DNA from: Candidatus Brocadia carolinensis
GTDB taxonomy: Bacteria; Planctomycetota; Brocadiia; Brocadiales; Brocadiaceae
Direction of reading: 5' to 3'
DNA length: 53,516 nucleotides
Assembly (NCBI GenBank): GCA_002009475.1
Contig: AYTS01000020.1
Span: 1 to 53,516 of the forward strand
Below are positions 9,599-18,486 of this stretch, in pieces. Numbering within the stretch: position 1 is the first letter of the stretch; each line of letters starts with the position of its first letter. The notes below the pieces were generated by a model. That model saw only the letters and a program-made list of their open reading frames with translations. It was not told the origin of the DNA and ran no database searches. A program made the position numbers and the translations under genes.

Positions 9599-10321
9599 TT
9601 AAGCAATGTCTCTTGTCGCATTACAAAATTTTTCCCCTCCCCTAAACCGCTGAATTATAGCATTTATCCCGATAGACACCAACTGTACCTGAAATATATC
9701 AGAATAGTGGTCTGCGAGTTCACGGCAAATCTCTTTTATACTTATATTTTTCTTTAATAATTTTTGGAGTGAGGTAACCCTTACCCCCTGAATTCCACAG
9801 GGTGTAATGAACTGAAAAGGAGATACGTCGTTATTCACATTCAGTGAAAACCCGTGTATCGTATAACCACATGCAATTCTGACTCCAACAAACCCAATCT
9901 TTGCTCCGTTTACCCAGACACCAGTGTAACCTTCTTTTCGCTCCGCGGTAATATTACAGCCAGACAGTGTCCTTATCATCACCTCTTCAAGCATCCGCAG
10001 ATATTGGTAATAATCGTTTGTATAGGTGGACATTCTTATAATGGGATAACCTATAACCTGCCCAGGCCCATGATAAGTAGCTAGCCCGCCACGGTCTGTT
10101 TTATAAACAGCAAAACCATTCCTTTCGTAATATTCCCTGTTCGATACCAAATTATCTTCCTTGTATCTGCGGCCAAAGGTAAATGTCGGCGGATGCTGAA
10201 GCAAGATAAGACAATCTTCTATTTTGTCTGAAATCCTTGTTTCAAACAGCATCTTTTGTAACTCCCAGGCATCACCATATTCCACCACATCAAGTTGGAA
10301 GAGAAGACCGTTTCGTATCAT
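9599..10321 (-). CDS. lipB: Octanoyl-[ACP]:protein transferase LipB
   Basis: LipB moves octanoate from acyl carrier protein to the lipoyl domains of 2-oxoacid dehydrogenases, the first step of lipoate attachment. The 240-residue product shows the family motifs RGGLATYHGPGQ, the catalytic lysine region GAKIGFVGVR, HGFSLNVN and the active-site cysteine in ITPCGIQ. It overlaps the end of the E2 gene by 32 bp, so the two are translated together. The genomic pairing is functionally sensible, because the neighbouring E2 carries the lipoyl domain that LipB would serve. A terminator follows. Confidence 0.95.
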   Translation of the reverse strand: MIRNGLLFQLDVVEYGDAWELQKMLFETRISDKIEDCLILLQHPPTFTFGRRYKEDNLVSNREYYERNGFAVYKTDRGGLATYHGPGQVIGYPIIRMSTYTNDYYQYLRMLEEVMIRTLSGCNITAERKEGYTGVWVNGAKIGFVGVRIACGYTIHGFSLNVNNDVSPFQFITPCGIQGVRVTSLQKLLKKNISIKEICRELADHYSDIFQVQLVSIGINAIIQRFRGGEKFCNATRDIA

Positions 10322-11523
10322 AGGCTGAAACCTCCCATTTTTCTAACCTCTCCTTTATCGCACGAAGGAACGCATCGGCATTGGCGCCATCCATGACCCG
10401 ATGATCAAAAGAGAGGCTGAGATACATCATAGATCGAATTGCAATCGCGTCTTCTATTACTACAGGCCTTTTGACCACCGCCCCTACCCCCAATATTGCA
10501 ACCTGCGGCTGTAATATGATGGGAGTGCCAAACAAACTGCCGTTAATACCATAGTTTGTAATCGTAAATGTACCGCCTTGTACTTCTTCGGGTCTTAGCT
10601 TTTTCGTGCGCGCACGTTGTGCTATATCCTGGATTTCCCGTGATAATGGTAAAAGATCCTTTGTATCAGCATCTTTAATTACAGGGACGATCAATCCATC
10701 TTCAAGAGATACCGCTATTCCCATGTTGATATAGTTTTTCTGTAAAATGCCCTCATCTGTCCATGAGGCATTCAAAATAGGCTGTTTTTTTAAGGGCGTG
10801 GGCCGTTGCGAGAGTAATAAAGGGAAGATACGTAAGATGAATTCCTTCCTTTTTTAATCGGTCTTTGTTTAGTTCGCGATACCGTTCGACCTTTGTCATA
10901 TCCACTTCAAACACCGTTGTTACATGAGCGGCGGTCTGTTTGCTCTGCAACATCCGATCTGCCGTGATTTTTCGCTTGGGACTCAAAGGAATACAAATCT
11001 CTTTGTCCAGCATCCTTTTTTCAGCCTCAACAGAGGGAGTAACAATACCACTGGGCATTGAAGCTACATAATCCAAAATATCCTTTTTTGTGACGCGTCC
11101 ACCTTCTCCCGTACCTGTTATCTCTTCTAAATTAACGTTATATTCTTTAGCCAGTCTCCGCACCAGAGGTGAATACCTTTTTTCTGCCTCTTCTGTCTCC
11201 TGAATTCCTTTTTCACTCTCACCTTTTTCAATCTTTTTTGCAACTTCGGGTTTTTCTGTCGATATGTTCACACCCTCTTTTATTTCTATTGGTTCGATTT
11301 CTGCTATTATCGTCTGGACAGGCAGGGTGCTCCCTTCGGAATGAAGAATCTTTTTTATAACCCCGGTGACTGACGATGGTACCTCTGTGTCAATCTTATC
11401 CGTACTGATTTCAACGATGGGTTGCTCTTTTTCAACCAAATCTCCTTCATGTGCAAGCCACCTAAGAATGGTCCCTTCCGAAACACTTTCACCCATCTGC
11501 GGCATAATAACCTTGACCGTCAT
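10290..11523 (-). CDS. 2-oxoacid dehydrogenase E2, dihydrolipoamide acyltransferase (frame broken)
   Basis: E2 is the lipoylated core of the complex. From ATG 11523 there is an N-terminal lipoyl domain (about residues 1-78) with the lipoylated lysine in EISTDKID, an acidic linker, a peripheral-subunit-binding domain (SPLVRRLAKEYNVNLEEITG then TGEGGRVTKKDI) and the acyltransferase domain with catalytic DHRVMDG near the end. The frame is broken at a seven-A run on the minus strand (10785-10791): six A's convert HALKKTAYF to HALKKQPILNASW and give a 410-residue protein, the normal size. The gene follows E1beta by 14 bp and overlaps lipB. It is probably a pyruvate or branched-chain type complex; the substrate cannot be settled from E2 alone. 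Confidence 0.88.
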
Positions 11524-11537
11524 GTTCTATCCTCCTC

Positions 11538-12514
11538 TTAATAGCGCATCAGTTTTTCTATCGCAGAAACGACGTCTTTTGTCTGAGGAATAAAGGCTTC
11601 TTCTAATGGGGGGCTATATGGCACAGGAGTATCAGGAGAGGCAACACGAATAATAGGAGCATCGAGATACTCAAAACAATACTCATTAATCAACGCAGAG
11701 ACCTCAGCGCCAACACCGCCAGTTTTTGTTTGCTCATGCAGGACGAGAACTTTATTTGTCTTTTTTTACGGTGTCAAAGATTGATTTTTTATCCAATGGC
11801 AAGATAGTTCTCAAATCTATAATTTCGATAGAAATTTCTTTTTCTTTCAATAATTGTGCTACATCAAGGGCAGTATGCACCATTGCACCATAGGTAATAA
11901 TTGATACGTCTCTCCCTTCAAGAGCAATGCGCGCCTTTCCAATCGGCACAGTATAATCTTCTTCGGGAACAGCATCTTTGATACGTCGGTAAAGGTATTT
12001 GTGTTCACAATAGATAACAGGGTCGTTATCACGAATGGATGCCTTCAGCAAACCTTTCGCATCATATGCTGTAGAAGGGGCAACGATTTTTAATCCAGGT
12101 ACATTTAAAAAAAAATCCCTCTATGCACTGCGAGTGAAACGCCCCACCATGGATATTTCCTCCGTATGGTGCTCGTACAACAATGGGAGTAGCAGCCGCC
12201 CAACGGTAATGATTCTTTGCTGCTACATTTACCAGCTGATCAAAAGCACAGGAGATAAAATCTGCAAACTGCATTTCCACGATAGGCCTCATACCAACGA
12301 GTGCTGCACCAATTGCAGCGCCAGTAAAGCCGGACTCAGATAATGGTGTATCGAGGACCCGCAAATCTCCATATTTCTCTAAAAAACCCTCCGTAGCACG
12401 AAATGCACCTCCATAAATTCCAACGTCTTCACCTAAAATAAATACGCTGGGATCTCGTGTCATCTCCTCATCCATTGCCTGTTTAATTGCTTCAAGATAG
12501 GTAATCTCTTTCAT
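11538..12514 (-). CDS. 2-oxoacid dehydrogenase E1 beta subunit (two frame breaks)
   Basis: The beta subunit of the thiamine-diphosphate decarboxylase, recognised by the N-terminus MKEITYLEAIKQAMDEEM, FILGEDVGIYGG, DTPLSESGFTGAAIG and RAPYGGNIHGGAFHSQ. Two single-base insertions break the frame. In the A/T run at 12107-12115 (nine), eight would give IEGFFLNVPGLKIVAP. In the T7 at 11761-11767, six would give TVKKTNKVLVLHEQTKTGG and continue to the TAA at 11538. The repaired protein has 324 residues, exactly the family size, and its C-terminus reads through AFIPQTKDVVSAIEKLMRY. It lies between E1alpha and E2. Two independent homopolymer breaks in one essential-type gene argue for sequence error. 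Confidence 0.87.
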
Positions 12515-12520
12515 AATCGT

Positions 12521-13498
12521 CTATTCCTCTTCAATGGGTGTTGCATAAACACCTTTCAGACAGTCTTCTGGATTGGGGTATGGACTTTCCTCTGCAAATA
12601 ACTCAGCATCTTCGACCTCTTTCTTTACTCGTATGTCAATGCTATCCAGTTCTTCTTTCGTTGTAATATCATTTCCAATCAGATATTTTTCCATCTGTAA
12701 AATAGGATCCCTTTTCTTCCACTCTTCCAGAAGTTCTCGCGGGACATACTTTGCGCTATCATGTTCAGAATGACCGTGCATCCTCATGGTTTTGCATTCG
12801 ATAAAGGTAGGCCCGCCACCATTTCTTGCCATATCATAGGTCTCCCTTGCAACGGTAAAAACCTCCACCACGTTATTTCCATCTACGATCCTGCTGGGCA
12901 TGCCATAAGCGAGTGCACGTTCTGCAACATTCTTAATGGCCATTTGTAGTTTTAATGGTGTTGAATATGCATATTGATTGTTATTGCAGATAAACACGAT
13001 AGGTAATTTCCTTACCGCAGCGAGATTCATGGCTTCGTGAAAATCGCCACGACTCGTCCCCCCGTCTCCGGTACATGCAACTGCAACCTTTTTTTCTCCT
13101 CGCATTTTAAAGGCGAGTGCAGCACCCGCCCCCACGGCATAATTGTCAGCCAGATGACTTGGAAAACCAATGACCCCAAAATTCAAATCACCAACATGAA
13201 CATTTCCTTCTTTCCCGGCACTCACGCCAGTTTTTTTCCCAAGATATTGTGCCATAAGACGCTTTGGTGTAATTCCGCGAACTAAAAAACATCCCATGTC
13301 TCTGAAATAAGGGGCTGCAATATCGTTCTTTTCAAGTGCATAACTATACCCCACGGAAATGGCCTCAGTGCCGTTACTCGTCCATGCCCCACCCAATATC
13401 CTTCCCTGATGATAAAGCGACGAAAACCGATCTTCTAACTTTCGCGTCAATTTTAGATAATAGTATAATTGCAATAAATCTTCTCGTTTAATATCCAT
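12521..13498 (-). CDS. 2-oxoacid dehydrogenase E1 alpha subunit
   Basis: The alpha subunit of a heterotetrameric E1 of the pyruvate/branched-chain/acetoin dehydrogenase family. The 325-residue product includes GRILGGAWTSNGTEAISVG, SAGKEGNVHVGD, the thiamine-diphosphate/Mg motif beginning GDGGTSRGDFHEAMNLAAV and ending with NNNQYAYSTP, and MRMHGHSEHDSAKYVP. ATG 13498 has GGAGA at proper spacing; an upstream GTG at 13510 is less likely. It starts a four-gene operon E1alpha-E1beta-E2-lipB, without an E3 gene nearby, so lipoamide dehydrogenase must be encoded elsewhere. Confidence 0.92.
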   Translation of the reverse strand: MDIKREDLLQLYYYLKLTRKLEDRFSSLYHQGRILGGAWTSNGTEAISVGYSYALEKNDIAAPYFRDMGCFLVRGITPKRLMAQYLGKKTGVSAGKEGNVHVGDLNFGVIGFPSHLADNYAVGAGAALAFKMRGEKKVAVACTGDGGTSRGDFHEAMNLAAVRKLPIVFICNNNQYAYSTPLKLQMAIKNVAERALAYGMPSRIVDGNNVVEVFTVARETYDMARNGGGPTFIECKTMRMHGHSEHDSAKYVPRELLEEWKKRDPILQMEKYLIGNDITTKEELDSIDIRVKKEVEDAELFAEESPYPNPEDCLKGVYATPIEEE

Positions 13499-13590
13499 CG
13501 CTTTCTCCACATGAGATCGCTATTTGATTTTATAAATTTCAGACTTCGTCGATTATTTTCTCTGCGCGCTTTGCGGGGAATTACGGGTAT

Positions 13591-13836
13591 TTACAGGCCT
13601 CCCGTAATGGCTCTATCAATTTCCATTTGGGCCTTGAGTTCCATCACATGGTTCGTCAATTCATCGATGTGTCCCTTTTCCCACTCCGCAAGGGTGAGCA
13701 ATATTTTGCGCGTTGCAGGCTTCGTCGCCTGCAATGCTGCCCGATAATAATAATCGTATGATTCTTGTTCCCGTTTTATTGCTTCCATAAGTACATCCAT
13801 CATGGTGCTAGGCTCCGACGTCCGGTTTGTCTTCAT
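13591..13836 (-). CDS. Short ferritin-like (rubrerythrin-type) protein
   Basis: An 81-residue helical protein beginning at ATG 13836 after an excellent GGGGGGAAG ribosome site. Helix one contains EAIKREQESYDYYYRAA and helix two LAEWEKGHIDELTNHV, giving the E-x6-Y and ExxH features of rubrerythrin-type di-iron domains. Only one half of the usual four-helix bundle is present, so it would have to dimerise to bind two irons. It lies about 90 bp before E1alpha on the same strand and could share its transcript. A role in oxygen or peroxide protection is an inference from the family. Confidence 0.7.
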   Translation of the reverse strand: MKTNRTSEPSTMMDVLMEAIKREQESYDYYYRAALQATKPATRKILLTLAEWEKGHIDELTNHVMELKAQMEIDRAITGGL

Positions 13837-14008
13837 ACTTCCCCCCCTTCCAATTGAAAATAAAATATTGTTCACCACTGAAACCACAGATTGCACAGAT
13901 TCCCCAGATAAAATTCTCAATAATCTGTAGAATTTAATACTCTAAAATCTGTGTACGCTGCAAAATCGGCGGTTTCCAATGTTTTTCATGGTCTGAGGCT
14001 TCGCCTCG

Positions 14009-15145
14009 CTAGCTATTACTCATTGTTATTGATTGTAACGGTCTTAAGCTGGTCAACTGAGGATTTTCAATATTTTTATACTGAATTAATACTTTAAAAA
14101 CCTCTCCCATTACCTCAGAATGAAGTAAATTTTTCAGTTTCAACGTGGTCACCGTATCATTATTGGTATTATTTAATCTTCCCAGAATACCCAAAGCAAT
14201 CAAAAAGTGGGATTGTTTTATAAAACCGGCTACTTCCAACTGCACGAATCTTCCTGCATTTATCAGGTTCGTAAAGTCCACGTGAGCCGTAATATCCTGT
14301 TCACCCAATCGCTCATAATAATTACGGTTGACCGTATGGCGAAAATAACATCGTAGTGACCCTTCGTGCGTGTTTCCATGAAGCAATCTATCTTCTGTGT
14401 CACCATAATCAATAGTGACAACAAATCCCTTGTGTAATTTTTCTGAAACGTGTCTTAGCCACTCTACAGCACCCAAATTTACTTCATATGCTTGGCCTTC
14501 TCTCATATATATTTGGTTAGTACCAAGATAATCTTTTAACCCAGGCTCGGATACCTCATCATCTGTTTCGCAAAAATTTGCTCCATTATAATCCACATAG
14601 GTCTCTTTTAAAATCTTATTTTTTACCTTTAAACGGTGCACCGGCAAAGCATCGACAAATTCATTGGACAGGAAACACCCCTGGACCTTACCGAAAGAGA
14701 ATCCATCTTGTTTGTAAGTATGCCATGTCACCATCCCATTTCTTAAATCAACAGAATCAAGGAGCAATTGTTGTCTTTTTCTTGCATAGGGATTTGTTTC
14801 AACGATAATATAATGAAGGTTGGTATAGAATCTCGGATATTCTTCCTTAATACAGCGAATGATGTCATGACACAACCACCCGCCGTTTGCCCCCATCTCC
14901 ACAACGGTGAATGCATTTTCTCCTAAAATTCTCCACATCTCTTCCAGTTGTTTTGCAATGAGTTCGCCGAAAATCCTATGTACAGTCGGGCTTGTATAGT
15001 AATCACCAAATCTTCCCACCCGTTCCGTATCCGAGTTATAATATCCATATTTCGGATGATAGAGTGCCATTTGCATAAACTCAGCAAAGGTGAGCTTCCC
15101 TTTTTTGTTTATTTCTTCAATTATCAATTCTTTAAGTACCTGCAT
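14009..15145 (-). CDS. MidA/NDUFAF7-family SAM-dependent methyltransferase
   Basis: The 378-residue product fits the DUF185/MidA family, whose mitochondrial member methylates an arginine of respiratory complex I. Recognisable parts are the N-terminus LTFAEFMQMALYHPKYGYYN, the DYYTSPTVHRIFGELIAKQL segment, the SAM-binding VVEMGANGGWLCHDI, GCFLSNEFVDALPVHR, and the C-terminal VTIDYGDTEDRLLHG, LRCYFRHTVN and DITAHVDFT. ATG 15145 is preferred over a TTG at 15169 because it aligns with the family start. The bacterial substrate is not known. It lies on the same strand as the dehydrogenase genes but is separated from the ferritin-like gene by about 170 bp. Confidence 0.85.
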   Translation of the reverse strand: MQVLKELIIEEINKKGKLTFAEFMQMALYHPKYGYYNSDTERVGRFGDYYTSPTVHRIFGELIAKQLEEMWRILGENAFTVVEMGANGGWLCHDIIRCIKEEYPRFYTNLHYIIVETNPYARKRQQLLLDSVDLRNGMVTWHTYKQDGFSFGKVQGCFLSNEFVDALPVHRLKVKNKILKETYVDYNGANFCETDDEVSEPGLKDYLGTNQIYMREGQAYEVNLGAVEWLRHVSEKLHKGFVVTIDYGDTEDRLLHGNTHEGSLRCYFRHTVNRNYYERLGEQDITAHVDFTNLINAGRFVQLEVAGFIKQSHFLIALGILGRLNNTNNDTVTTLKLKNLLHSEVMGEVFKVLIQYKNIENPQLTSLRPLQSITMSNS

Positions 15146-15339
15146 AAACGTGAACTCTTCGGCTATCAACCATTGCCTTTCAGCCTTATTTCATGTCCTC
15201 ATGTCTCGATAGCAAATAATTCAAACTACAGAATAAAAATTCCTACACGATCAAATTATGTATCAAGATTAGCTAAGCCATGACATGAAACGAACTTTCT
15301 TTACATCAATTAAAACAAGGACAGGAAAGATAGCCAACT

Positions 15340-16242
15340 TTAAATCCGCTTGATTAATTCCTGAATGTATTGCTTTAAACCTTGCATTCCAGCGTAGCGT
15401 ACGCCTAACACCTGTGACTGAGCGTTGTCAATCGTATTGATGGGTTGTCGGGATGTACCGCTAATGTTTGATTTGGAAGCACAGATGTCCTTTGCCATAT
15501 GAGCTACGCTCATATTATCCACATAAAAGTCTACGAGATTATAAATCTTTCCAGAAGCTTCTTTGTTGTCGATTACCAAATCTATCGCCTGTGCTATGTC
15601 TTCCACATGAACGACTTTCCCACCGCCTGATACTTCAACATTTACTCCATGCTTGATGTCTTTAACGATGTTATACCAGGCGGAGTGGGCCAGATGTGGG
15701 TTTATCCCGTAGATACCTACAGGGCGAAAGATGGTCGTGTCAAAGGCCTTTGAAATAAAATATGAGTGACAAAATGCCTCAACCGATGCTTTATAGGCGC
15801 CATAATTTGAATCGGGTACGAGAGGATGCAATTCATCCAGCCTGATATGGGGAAATATGCGCCCGTATACCGCACACGAACTGATGAAGATGAATTGCCT
15901 GATACCCGCTTGTTGTGCCGCATCTAATAACTCTATGCTCGCCAGGAGATTCGCCTCGACGAATCGTTTTATGTCTTTATTAGCTGCTTCATGAAAAGAA
16001 GCGCCATTCCTTTCATAGGCCATATGGATGACTACGTCTGCACCTTGTACAAATTTCTTCAGGTTCTCTTTGTCGGCCATGTCACCTTTGATAAAGGTTA
16101 TCTTTTTTTCATACTCTTTAAGGTGTAAAGTATTGCTGGCATTCCGTACAAGGGACTGGATTCGGACATCCCTTGCATAGAGTCTTTTAGCTACGTAATA
16201 ACCTAAAAATCCAGTTAAGCCTGTTATAGCAATTTTCACCAT
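15340..16242 (-). CDS. NAD-dependent epimerase/dehydratase (extended SDR)
   Basis: A 300-residue Rossmann-fold sugar-nucleotide-type oxidoreductase. It begins MVKIAITGLTGFLGYYVAKR with the glycine-rich TGLTGFLG motif, has KGDMADKENLKKFVQGADVV and VIHMAYERNG, and the catalytic YGAYKASVEA (YxxxK). The S/T partner lies in FISSCAVYG. ATG 16242 is used because it puts the Rossmann motif at the N-terminus; upstream in-frame starts add only basic residues. Substrate is not predictable. It stands alone, about 175 bp upstream of tRNA-Glu, which is on the other strand. Confidence 0.85.
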   Translation of the reverse strand: MVKIAITGLTGFLGYYVAKRLYARDVRIQSLVRNASNTLHLKEYEKKITFIKGDMADKENLKKFVQGADVVIHMAYERNGASFHEAANKDIKRFVEANLLASIELLDAAQQAGIRQFIFISSCAVYGRIFPHIRLDELHPLVPDSNYGAYKASVEAFCHSYFISKAFDTTIFRPVGIYGINPHLAHSAWYNIVKDIKHGVNVEVSGGGKVVHVEDIAQAIDLVIDNKEASGKIYNLVDFYVDNMSVAHMAKDICASKSNISGTSRQPINTIDNAQSQVLGVRYAGMQGLKQYIQELIKRI

Positions 16243-16417
16243 ATGCATTCTTCGTTTATAACATGAAAACACAAAGATAAAAGAACTTAAACGTGCGACA
16301 GTACGTGGTTAAAAAACTAAATTCTATTGACATCACTAAATAAATATAGTATTTTTAATATCTTATGTTGAAAAAACTAAACATGTACTCTAGATGTACT
16401 ATTCCTTGATTTACTAA

Positions 16418-16490
16418 GCCCCCATCGTCTAGCGGCCCAGGATGCCAGGTTCTCAGCCTGGAGACAGGGGTTCAAATCCCCTTGGGGGTA
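16418..16490 (+). tRNA. tRNA-Glu (CTC)
   Basis: Cloverleaf can be drawn by eye: acceptor GCCCCCA pairs with TGGGGGT (first pair a wobble), anticodon stem CCAGG/CCTGG encloses loop TTCTCAG with anticodon CTC, and the T arm AGGGG-TTCAAAT-CCCCT is standard. The 3' CCA is not encoded. The anticodon reads GAG glutamate codons. Confidence 0.93.
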
Positions 16491-16690
16491 CTCAAGTAGC
16501 TATTGCTATAGTATAAAGTATCATTCCTGTCATCTTTCTGTAAAACGCCTTTTCGTAATTTTCAGTTGTTCATGCTGATGAAACAATACCGTGCTAATCA
16601 AAGAAAATAAGAGATGCATACAAGGTCTTGAAAAAAAGACTTTTATATAAATAATCAGCAATAACATATTATAGAAAGGGAGGAAATATC

Positions 16691-16975
16691 ATGGTAAATG
16701 TTTATTCTTGCAAGACGTGTGGCCTGGTGACGCAAGAGAAAGGGCATCTTTGTAATCCAATTCCTTCAAAAAAGGTTGTTGCATGTAAACATTGTGGAAC
16801 GATAACAAGTGACCCAAGACATGTATGCTCACCCACGCTTGTCAATTTAAAATACTCGTGCGATTCGTGCGGCCGGCTTGCACCAAAACGCGAAATGCTC
16901 TGCCGTCCATCGCCTGTACCAAAAGCAAAAAAAAGTTGTAAAAAAATCGGTATCAAAAAAAATGGGAAAATCTAG
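16691..16975 (+). CDS. Small protein with three zinc-ribbon repeats
   Basis: A 94-residue basic protein made of three similar units, each CxxCG followed after seven to nine residues by C or HxC: YSCKTCGLVTQEKGHLC, ACKHCGTITSDPRHVC and YSCDSCGRLAPKREMLC. The spacing suggests three small zinc-binding knuckles, then a lysine-rich tail (AKKSCKKIGIKKNGKI) that could contact nucleic acid. The ribosome site GGGAGG lies seven bases before the ATG. It is a single gene between two tRNA genes. I do not recognise a named family; similar small zinc-ribbon proteins are common in anammox planctomycetes, but the function is unknown. Confidence 0.75.
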   Translation: MVNVYSCKTCGLVTQEKGHLCNPIPSKKVVACKHCGTITSDPRHVCSPTLVNLKYSCDSCGRLAPKREMLCRPSPVPKAKKSCKKIGIKKNGKI

Positions 16976-17088
16976 CAAACCAAAGAAATAAGCAGGGATT
17001 TTACCAGAGTGTTTCCGTCAGTTTTGTACTTGCCGGAAAAGTGATTCAGAATTATTGGAATGATCAGATAAGATACTGTACTTTGAAA

Positions 17089-17166
<78 letters not shown>

Positions 17167-17380
17167 TTACTAACCTCATTAATCTCCATAAGGGTAGCGC
17201 TAATTATACGATGCTTTTACCTAAATACAAGCAAAAACATTCCATCTATTTCAAATTTTCATATACCGTGTGTTAATTTAAAAAACAGCGAAACCAGCTA
17301 TGAGCATTTAAAAGAAGTTACGTTAATGCCTCTTTATGCATACTAAGGTTAGAGCAGCTTTTTGTTTTGAAAAAATTTTC

Positions 17381-17408
17381 TTGACAGCAAAATTTAGAAT
17401 ATTAAAAT
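17381..17408 (+). promoter_or_regulatory. Sigma-70 promoter of the riboswitch transcript
   Basis: A perfect TTGACA (17381-17386) is followed after 16 bases by TAAAAT (17403-17408). The predicted start near 17415 is about 45 bp before the riboswitch aptamer. Confidence 0.7.
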
Positions 17409-17455
17409 AGGGACTTAATAAAAAAATAATTATCGTAAAATAAAAATTCATATTC

Positions 17456-17534
17456 AGATAAAGGCAAACCTTGGGTAACCAGGGGGCGCAAAGTAAAGGG
17501 TCTTAGTAAAAAAAGATAGCCTTACTGCCGAAGA
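17456..17534 (+). ncRNA. Cyclic-di-GMP-I (GEMM) riboswitch aptamer
   Basis: The conserved GEMM-I elements occur in order: GGCAAACC at 17463-17470; a stem CTTGG/CCAGG closed by GTAA, a GNRA tetraloop (17475-17478), as the docking hairpin; GGGCGCAAAG at 17484-17493; AAAGGGTCT at 17496-17504; GATAGCC at 17515-17521; and the closing TGCCGAA. GGCA near the start can pair with TGCC near the end. These match the class-I cyclic-di-GMP aptamer; a covariance-model search was not possible here. The aptamer lies between a promoter and an overlapping terminator and precedes a zinc-ribbon gene. Confidence 0.85.
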
Positions 17535-17572
17535 TATGTAAGAAGATATCTTTGCAGTAAGGTATTTTTTAT
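17520..17572 (+). terminator. Terminator overlapping the riboswitch aptamer
   Basis: CCTTACTGC (17520-17528) pairs with GCAGTAAGG (17554-17562), extended inward by GAAGATAT/ATATCTTT, and is followed by TATTTTTTATTT. The 5' arm is also the 3' end of the aptamer, so the two folds exclude each other. Ligand-stabilised aptamer should prevent terminator formation, implying an ON switch; this direction is inferred from the geometry. Confidence 0.8.
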
Positions 17573-17677
17573 TTACGGATAGAGTAAAAAAATTATGAAC
17601 AGCGGGAACAATATTATTCGTGTTTTTGTTTTTTCAAGTAACTGCAATTTATACCTTAATCTATCCAGGAGTTCACA

Positions 17678-17947
17678 ATGAGTGTACAACAAAAAGATAA
17701 ATCAAAACGTAAAACACAAAGAAAGTATAACGAAAAAACCCTTTCTCTAAAAAATGTTTATACTGATAAAGCCGAAAGAAGTTGCCTCATGTGTGGCAAA
17801 AAATTTATTAGCCGAGGACCACACAACAGAAGATGCCCGAGGTGTAACCAGAAAATAGATCAGGCCGCAGAAAACACGTTTTACATGCCGACCGTGTATA
17901 ACAACGATGGAAGTTCGGTGGGAGATTTTATACAAATACCTTATTAA
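17678..17947 (+). CDS. Small zinc-ribbon protein under riboswitch control
   Basis: An 89-residue protein with a basic N-terminus (KDKSKRKTQRKYNEK) and a four-cysteine zinc ribbon SCLMCGKKFISRGPHNRRCP plus CNQ, i.e. CxxC and CxxC about 16 residues apart. An AGGAG ribosome site lies before the ATG. It is the only gene between the cyclic-di-GMP riboswitch terminator and the terminator at 17976, so its expression should respond directly to cyclic-di-GMP. Similar short CxxC-CxxC proteins occur in many bacteria without known function; nucleic-acid or protein binding is plausible. It could be a regulator of motility or attachment, but nothing in the sequence proves this. Confidence 0.8.
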   Translation: MSVQQKDKSKRKTQRKYNEKTLSLKNVYTDKAERSCLMCGKKFISRGPHNRRCPRCNQKIDQAAENTFYMPTVYNNDGSSVGDFIQIPY

Positions 17948-17975
17948 AGAATAAGGATATACAAATATTTGTCAG

Positions 17976-18013
17976 AAGGGTTGTGTAATCCTGATTACAC
18001 AACCCTTTTTTTA
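17976..18013 (+). terminator. Rho-independent terminator after the zinc-ribbon gene
   Basis: A perfect 15-bp stem, AAGGGTTGTGTAATC with its complement GATTACACAACCCTT, with a two-base loop and a run of T's. It ends the riboswitch transcript 30 bp after the stop codon. Confidence 0.92.
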
Positions 18014-18082
18014 TGCCCAGATTACTGTTCCAATGTAATAATCTTCACGACAAAAGGTTGTGATTGCAACATATTCATTCGT

Positions 18083-18439
18083 TTAGAGTCTTTTTGCCAT
18101 CTCACCTAAAAGTTTTTCTTTATTAAACGGTTTCTCGAGGAATGAGACATTTCCCAGCGCTTGAAAACACCGGTACGTTTTTTCATCAAGCGCAGAGGCC
18201 ATAATAATAGGAACCTCCCTATAACGGCTATCCTTTCTCAGCATTGCAAAAATCCTGTCACCCGTTACTCCTTCCATTAAAATATCCAGGATCACTAAAT
18301 CATATTTCCGTTCTTTTGTTTTTTTGAGTCCCTCGTCTGCATTTGAGGCAAGGGTAATGGTAAATTGGTCCCCTTGCAGCATGTCCTTGTAAAACTCCTG
18401 CATTTCCACATCGTCTTCAATAATCAATATCTCTTTCAT
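18083..18439 (-). CDS. Single-domain response regulator (receiver only)
   Basis: A 118-residue CheY-like receiver: acidic pair IIEDDVEMQEF, phosphorylation aspartate in LVILDILMEG, conserved S/T position in IMASALD and lysine in FLEKPFNKEKL. There is no output domain. It starts 47 bp after the GAF-PAS histidine kinase on the same strand, which is its probable partner. The output may be through protein contact or a phosphorelay. Confidence 0.9.
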   Translation of the reverse strand: MKEILIIEDDVEMQEFYKDMLQGDQFTITLASNADEGLKKTKERKYDLVILDILMEGVTGDRIFAMLRKDSRYREVPIIMASALDEKTYRCFQALGNVSFLEKPFNKEKLLGEMAKRL

Positions 18440-18486
18440 TCCTTTTCAACTCCTTTAAACAGATTGTACGAATTGAAAAAATCTAC

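Noticed and set aside
9403..9621. 72-codon minus-strand frame after lipB
   Set aside because: It overlaps the lipB end and crosses a clear rho-independent terminator.
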